From contig CATQJL010000112.1 of NCBI GenBank assembly GCA_958299035.1, forward strand, positions 8,656,880 through 8,720,879: 64,000 nt of DNA, read 5' to 3'. This stretch comes from Cylicocyclus nassatus (Eukaryota; Nematoda; Chromadorea; Rhabditida; Strongylidae). Of the stretch, positions 58,650-64,000 are shown piece by piece. The translations under genes and the position numbers were made by a program. Positions within the stretch are counted from its first letter, which is position 1, and the number at the start of each line of letters is the position of its first letter. A model generated the notes under the pieces. That model was not told where the DNA came from, made no database searches, and saw only the letters and a list, made by a program, of their open reading frames with translations.

Positions 58650-59315
58650 CAATGCTCCGCCCTTCTAGGGCGGGGGCGGTCGGGCAGGAGGCAGCAAAGG
58701 CTCGCCGCTTCTGCTTATGGAAGTGCCTAAGGAACGACTTCCTCGCGCCTCTAATTACTTCTTCGCACTTCTAATTACTTGATATGACCTACGCCAAATT
58801 GATCGCTGATTTCTTAAAGCGTGGCAAGTTTTGAGATGGCTTTTATGTTTTGAATTCATAGCAAATAAGATAACAAATTCAAAAATTACTCATAGATAGC
58901 CATTCAACGTCCAATGATTTGAAAGTATGAATTGGTCTACTCAATCTTCAAACCAAAATCTTAAACATGTCAATCTTTTTCCGATCGAATTCAAGGACTT
59001 TGAAGACTGATTGCACTCGTCCTTTATTCTGCGACAGAATACTTCCTTCTGTTACGAATTTTGGAGCAAATGCCCTGAATCCAATATTTGAATAGGCCGA
59101 AAACAATTATAGCTGAGATTGAAAGAAATTGCAAGATTCTCAAATTGATCCAGGATGGGATGCTCTTCAAAAAGATTCTCGTTCAATCCTCTAGCTTGTA
59201 AAGTAATCAGAGGTGCGAAAAGTGATTAGAGGCGCGAGGAATCTGAAGCTCCCCAGGCACTTCCAGAAGCAAATGCGGTAGGACTTTGCTGCCTCCTGCA
59301 TGACGTCCTAGGGCG
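58650..59315. repeat. Inverted pair of GC-rich repeat blocks
   Basis: 58668-58770 (CTAGGGCGGGGGCGGTCGGGCAGGAGGCAGCAAAG, GGAAGTGCCTAAGG, CTCGCGCCTCTAATTACTTC, TTCGCACTTCTAATTACTT) recurs inverted at 59205-59315 (AATCAGAGGTGCGAA, AGTGATTAGAGGCGCGAGG, CCCCAGGCACTTCC, TTTGCTGCCTCCTGC, CCTAGGGCGGGG). The pair probably marks the two ends of one element whose right end overlaps the final exon of the membrane-protein gene at 59207. Confidence 0.6.
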
Positions 59316-59677
59316 GGGAACGAGATGATAAGAATGAGGATGGATTTGATGATATTTAAATAAGCAGAGGTGATGCCAACCTCCCCATTCAGTTTGCGAT
59401 CACAGGTAGGCCAAAAAATACAAGTATCTGGATCGGTCCAACAGAGCAAACCTAGAGCGATGAAGAATATGGCCGAGCATATGTGACAAGGTCTGAAAGA
59501 ACTTCCTCTTAAGAGTTTTGAGTTCGGTGAAAGAGATGAGTCATCCACTTACCTGCGCTCTAAGAAAAAGGCAATGATGTAAAACCACATGAACAATGCC
59601 TGCTCAACAAGAAACAACGGATGTAGCCAGTGTTTCGGAATTAGCAACACTGGGATCAGCCACTGAGCGCAATACAT
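59207..59677 (-). CDS. Small multi-pass membrane protein, unrecognised
   Basis: Two minus-strand exons (59677-59553 and 59492-59207) give 136 aa. The ATG follows ATTATAG plus five bases, a possible trans-splice acceptor. Hydrophobic segments are QWLIPVLLIPKHWLHPLFLV with ALFMWFYIIAFFL, then CSAIFFIALGLLCW, and NIIKSILILIISFPALG; between the last two is a loop with WTDPDTCIFWPTCDRKL holding three Cys. It ends with a tail (HLLLEVPGELQIPRASNHF) that lies entirely in the dispersed GC-rich repeat, so the native end may have been replaced. No family was recognised. It is divergent from ran-4. Confidence 0.5.
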
Positions 59678-59689
59678 CGTGACTATAAT

Positions 59690-60190
59690 TTCAGAAAATA
59701 AAATTCTCTTGACAATCTCTCGAGAGAAAGTGAAAGGGTGGCGCGAACAAAGCAAATAGCGGAGTGTAGAGCGGGTACGACTTCGCTATCAGTGGACGAC
59801 GAGACAAACTCAAACAAGCGATGAGAAACCAGCTGAACCGACCGATTTTGTTTTTTGCCTGAAGACTCCACAAACTCTACGACGATGCACGAGAGCACAA
59901 ATCCGAAGCTTTCTTGCGAAATCGTAGTGTGAGTTGTCGTAATATGAATTGTTTGCAGTGGCGCGCTTCGCGGCGCTCGAACTTTCGTTGTTTCGGTTGT
60001 TGTTTGCAGTTCTTAATAGCGGCTTTAACAAATTGTTTTCATAGCGAATTCTGCTAGCAAATTACCCTGCAAACTTTTGTGGCTTTTGGACTGTAGTAAC
60101 TTGTGATTTCTGGCATTTTTCAACAGGACAAGCAGATGTAGATGCTTTTTTTTATCAGTCAATCAACCTCTCCAAACGGTTTATTCTTTC
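59690..60190. promoter_or_regulatory. Region between divergent membrane-protein gene and ran-4
   Basis: About 500 bp with no supported exon, likely to contain both promoters. Short open frames on the minus strand (59683-60031) lack splice support and family resemblance. Confidence 0.35.
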
Positions 60191-60192
60191 AG
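60191..60192 (+). promoter_or_regulatory. Spliced-leader acceptor candidate, ran-4
   Basis: GTTTATTCTTTCAG followed by a 9-nt leader and the ATG at 60202. Confidence 0.5.
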
Positions 60193-60201
60193 TGTGAGCG
60201 G

Positions 60202-61764
60202 ATGAATTTCAATCCGGATTACGAGAGCATAGCAACTGCTTTCGTGCAGCACTACTACTCGAAATTCGACCAGGGTGATGGTATAGCTCGCGCGCAAGGC
60301 CTGGGCGACCTTTACGACCCTGAGAATTCGTACATGAGCTTCGAAGGAGTGCAATGCAAAGGACGGGATTCAATCTTAGCGAAATTTTCGGTGAGCTATC
60401 TTCAAACTGAATATATTACCTTGTTTGAGGAAGCTTTTGATTGTTCAATGCTTGCTTCAGAGGCATTTTTTCTAGAAACTTGTTATCTAAATAAGTAGGC
60501 AACGCATGATTCATGTTTTACGAAATATTGAAATCAATCCCGCCTTAATTTCACCTTTTCTTTAACGGTATTGGCACCGTCACTACGCTACTTTCAGACT
60601 TTTAGGGACTTTTCCACTTTTGTAACTCGAACCCTCTTTTTCAGAGACACCCCGTAGACGCGTTTTCGCATAGCAAACAAAATCGATACGCATCCAATGC
60701 ATTTGTACTTTTGCTCGCTTTTGAGAAAGTTCGCGCCGAACACTTGTCCACTACAAAAAGCATGTTTGAGAATTTTTTTTTTTTTTGGAAGATGCACGCT
60801 TTCATCGTGAATTTAGAGCCATAAGTTAGGTTTGAGAATGGCACAAATGTGAAGTCGAGGTTTGCCGAGAATGTCTTCGACATTTTCGAAAATAAACTTC
60901 AACCAAAAACCATAAAACGGAACTTCATGACGATTTTACCAAGGAGCACGATCTCGGTGGACTCAGTGTATTTGGGCTTTAGACTTCTTCTACATTGATA
61001 GGAAGAGTGGCTCTGCTGGTAGTGCTCTTTTTTTGGTGTTGCGACATCGTATACTTTTGTTACTTGTGTATCGCTCATTCCAGTGTCTTGTAGTCTTTTC
61101 AATGTATATTTGCTTTACTTCTATTCCCTTTTCAACACAATTTCAGCCTTCACACATAACACAGATTTTCCACAGTCCAAATTTGAATTCCATCTAATTA
61201 CTTTGTTCGACGTCATGGAGTATTTCCAGACGCAAGCCATCTGTAAAAATGGTTTATGGTAGTTGTCTGTTACAGAAAGTGTTTTTCTTGTTACCATCTT
61301 CATCCTTCTCATTTTATACAAGACAGCTACTAGAATTTTTGATCAAGTGAGCTGCAAGGAACGCAATTTAGACCTCAGTCCCAAGAGCAACGCCACCCCA
61401 AGTTAGGGGTCTTCAGCTTTTGGCATTTTCAAGCATTTTCTATGTTGCTCATTTTACTAGTTTTTAGAGTCTGACATTCAAGCAGATCCAGCGAGCTATA
61501 ACAAAATGCGACTCACAGCCGCTTTATGATGGATCAATCTTAGTGATGGTGCTTGGCCAACTCAAGGTACGTTACGTCAATATTTACTTTGTCATATCTT
61601 TTGTTTCCAATTGTTTTTTTTGTCTTTCCAGTTATCACTTAAAATTTCAGACAGATGATGATCCAATCAATCCATTTTCTCAAATCTTCATTCTCCGACC
61701 AAACACTACCGGGTCATTTTTCATCGCCAACGAGATCTTCCGCCTTGATCTGCACAACAATTGA
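60202..61764 (+). CDS. ran-4: Nuclear transport factor 2
   Basis: Three exons (60202-60390, 61468-61566, 61651-61764), all phase 0, give 133 aa, the usual nematode NTF2 length. It starts MNFNPDYESIATAFVQHYYS, then GLGDLYDPENSYMSFEGVQC, KCDSQPLYDGSILVMVLGQL and DDDPINPFSQIFILRPN, ending FFIANEIFRLDLHNN. The family forms a dimer that carries RanGDP into the nucleus through FG nucleoporins; the acidic DDDP loop and the conserved aromatic residues of the cone fold are present. Intron 1 is about 1.1 kb and holds no repeat that I could place. tmem-208 follows 376 bp downstream. Confidence 0.95.
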
Positions 61765-62136
61765 ATAGGCTTATTCACTCCACTGAATTAGCCATCCGGA
61801 TGAACAGCCGCCTTTCTCCTTACATTGTTTGCTCTTCACTGCTTATCTCCAATGTCTGAGTTTTGTAATTTGTACCTCCCCTCCATTTTAGTTTCGCTCG
61901 CTTTTCATGCTTTTCCCCATTTTTGTTCCAATTGTTATAACAGCGGTTTCCTGATTTCGTGTATGGTGAATCCCAACTATCGTTGGCTTCCATCACTTTT
62001 GTGCCGGTTTAGATATGATTATTGAATGATTGATAAAACATTACTGTCCGTCTCTGAGTATCTGATTCGGGTATGTGCCTTTCCTGTCGTTACGGAAGTT
62101 TGTCTATTGGTGAAGGATTTTCTGAATCTCTTTTTC

Positions 62137-62138
62137 AG
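62137..62138 (+). promoter_or_regulatory. Spliced-leader acceptor candidate, tmem-208
   Basis: AATCTCTTTTTCAG is followed by one base and the ATG at 62140. Position downstream of ran-4 on the same strand fits an operon junction. Confidence 0.55.
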
Positions 62139-62139
62139 C

Positions 62140-63235
62140 ATGGTTAAACAAGCCACCAAGGGTCAAAAGGAAATCTATGAAGAAAATCGAAGTACAATAA
62201 TAACATTTGCAGCAACGTGTTTAGCTGTTGCGGTAAGTGCAGTTGAAATGAGCTAAGCATTTCTAATATGAATTTGCAGGTGGTTCACTTAGCTGCTTGT
62301 TTTGTCTTCTTGAATTGTACATCGAACACCTACAGTTTCTTCGGCATCTCTGTGATCATCGACTTAGTTACTCTAGCTATTATGAAAAGCATGGCAGGTA
62401 AGTTTTTTCATGTGGTGCCGTTTTTTCTTTTTCCGTGAAAAGCTTTTTTCCCTTGTAGGAGCAAAATTCGATGAGCGAGGACGTGTAGTTGACGCTGGTA
62501 TGGATTTGAATGATCCAGATGCCTTTGGTGAATATTGCAAAGATATCATCATACTTACGTCTATTGCTCAGGTATGTCAGTTATTGTGTCTCTGTTTGCT
62601 GTCTTGATTATTTTCTCTATCTCAGGTTGCGGCTCTATACACAACTTACGCCTACTTAATCCTTCTCATTATTCCTGCTGCTGCAGCTTACAAGGTGAGA
62701 CCGCTACATCTTAGTTTATTTTCAGTATTGTACATTTTTTCCTTTTGATTTGCCGTCTGAAGTTGTTATAACTCACTGCAGTAATCACAGTTATCTGAGG
62801 TAGAAGTACCTGAGACAAGCATTAACGAGGTTATAGGCTTTTATCGAGAATGCCATCATTTGCTTTTGCGTAATTGTTGCCCTTGTTTGTTTCACAAAAC
62901 AACAAATTATCTGATGTAGAAGGTTTTTCATTATCTTGTATAGATCTGCCATAAGTAATTGGCACAGATGATTGAAAGGTAAATGTTTATCAAATCTTCT
63001 TAAGGAATGAGGGCGCGAAGAACACTTGACAAACCCTATAACTTACTTAAGTACTCGTTGACTATTACCGTCGATAATGCACAGCAAAGCTCTTTTCTCA
63101 ACTTTTGTTTTTCAGATTTTCTTTAACATCCTTCTTCCTTGGATAACTGCTCCCGCTCCCGAGAATGGTGAAGAGCTTGACGACAAAAAGCTTAGGAAGC
63201 GCGAGCGCCGAGAAAAAATTGTTTACCGAAGATGA
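62140..63235 (+). CDS. tmem-208: Transmembrane protein 208 (SND2-type ER targeting factor)
   Basis: Five exons (62140-62232, 62280-62397, 62459-62571, 62626-62694, 63116-63235) give 170 aa, near the human 173. MVKQATKGQKEIYEENRSTI starts the protein. Hydrophobic segments TFAATCLAVAVVHLAACFVF, FFGISVIIDLVTLAI and ALYTTYAYLILLIIPAAAAY surround a soluble loop with FDERGRVVDAGMDLNDPDAF. The C-terminus after FFNILLPWITAPAPENGEE is very basic (RKRERREKIVYRR). By family the protein sits in the ER membrane and helps targeting of secretory and tail-anchored proteins independently of SRP. The 3' neighbour begins about 300 bp downstream. Confidence 0.9.
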
Positions 63236-63509
63236 TTTTTCAACAGTGGCTTATCCCTCAGTGGGGCTTGTGTTTATCATTATATATACTTTATCTAATT
63301 ATCTGTACCTTTGTTGATATGGTTACAAGTGTGTGAATCTAGCTCTTTTTTCGCAGTTGTTTTTTTTTTCTTGTGATGTGATTGTTGCTATAGTGTTGTT
63401 GTTCTAGCATGTTCTAGTAGATATCTTTATGGATAAAGGGTTAGAAGTGTGCCATGCAAGCAAAACTTGGTTCAGCAAGACCGAACCTATCTTGAACATT
63501 TTCTCGTTT

Positions 63510-63511
63510 AG
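63510..63511 (+). promoter_or_regulatory. Spliced-leader acceptor candidate, gene at 63537
   Basis: CATTTTCTCGTTTAG lies 25 bases before the chosen ATG. In-frame coding upstream of it is not credible. Confidence 0.4.
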
Positions 63512-63536
63512 CTCCTTGAATCTAAAGGGAGAGTAC

Positions 63537-63904
63537 ATGTCACAGATGAAGAGCATAGCGGGACTGGCGAGTTTCGCCAGCGGACGTAACAACGAACAAA
63601 ATTATGTCAATAATAATACATACGAGGATCCTGTGGTCACTGTGTGTAGGGAGCTTCTCAATAAGGAAAGGGAAATGAGTCCCTCAAGGCGAAGTTCCAC
63701 ATACGCAAGACTAGTGATTGAGGTTATAGATGCTTATCTAAAACATAACTGGGAAAAAACCTGCTCAATCTTTTTCAGAAACTTTTCCGAAATAGGACTG
63801 TTGACTTATGTTCGATAATGCCACCACCGAATGATGCGCAAATGGCTCAACACCCTTTTCATCTTATACACGAAATTATCAACAGCAAATCATCATTTTT
63901 CGAG
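63537..63904 (+). CDS. Unrecognised gene, first two exons (continues past window)
   Basis: Exon 63537-63722 opens MSQMKSIAGLASFASGRNN, with EDPVVTVCRELLNKERE and PSRRSSTYARLVIE, and joins in phase 0 (intron 57 nt, acceptor TCTTTTTCAG) to 63779-63904, which reads KLFRNRTVDLCSIMPPPN then HPFHLIHEIINSKSSFFE before a GTGACT donor. It has 104 residues so far, hydrophilic and helix-rich. Without the intron the frame stops at 63818, but the acceptor and the continued open frame favour splicing. No family was recognised. It is probably the third member of the ran-4/tmem-208 run. Confidence 0.55.
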
Positions 63905-64000
63905 GTGACTCCTGCTTGTTTCACTAATACATGTGGCTAGCCCGTTTTTCATGTTGCAATATTTTCGCACAATTGTTCTCTTATTTTTTGCTGTAAATTT

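Overview
The window is nuclear DNA of a nematode, most likely a Rhabditina (clade V) species with a repeat-rich, long-intron genome such as a strongylid or hookworm relative. The evidence is compact exons with TTTTCAG-type acceptors, likely spliced-leader acceptors a few bases upstream of many start codons, runs of close-set same-strand housekeeping genes, and gene order that matches what I recall of C. elegans chromosome I (eif-6, prx-11 and gale-1 on one cosmid). The species call is inference.

Layout. From 1 to about 31 kb the DNA is almost all mobile and repetitive: two copies of a TIR element carrying a spliced-leader-like small RNA (1-528 and 1870-2456), a decayed non-LTR reverse transcriptase (509-1443), a large hairpin near 5 kb, a TTAA-type (Kolobok-like) transposon sitting inside one terminus of a mariner-like element (6299-11608), several palindromic MITEs, an interrupted ~165-bp satellite (17.5-24.7 kb) that itself took a 1.4-kb hairpin element, and a second TTAA-type TIR pair (26.3-29.7 kb). 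The coding parts here are the 3' portion of a BAR-domain gene (16.55-17.32 kb) and three 3' exons of an unrecognised minus-strand gene (28.1-28.5 kb). From 31 to 37.4 kb there is a Lys/Glu/Ser-rich ORF and a complete, presumably trans-spliced BAR-domain gene, with MITEs and a retroelement relic between them.

From 38.5 to 51.4 kb a minus-strand cluster runs, in transcription order, eif-6, prx-11 (PEX11), one or two unresolved small genes, gale-1 (UDP-glucose 4-epimerase), selb-1 (selenocysteine elongation factor) and an MTRES1-like mitochondrial RNA-binding protein. Spacing and acceptors suggest polycistronic transcription. Divergent from eif-6 is the 14-exon AATF/Che-1 gene (51.8-54.6 kb). 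After an intergenic stretch with an inverted minisatellite (56-57 kb), a small unrecognised membrane-protein gene (minus) lies divergent from ran-4 (NTF2), tmem-208 (SND pathway) and a partial gene running off the right edge. These last three look like a second operon-like run.

For the well-conserved genes I rebuilt exon structures by hand. Intron phases close and protein lengths match the families (gale-1 348 aa, eif-6 246 aa, NTF2 133 aa, TMEM208 170 aa, AATF 504 aa, selb-1 467 aa, BAR 233 aa). No tRNA, rRNA or CRISPR feature was seen.
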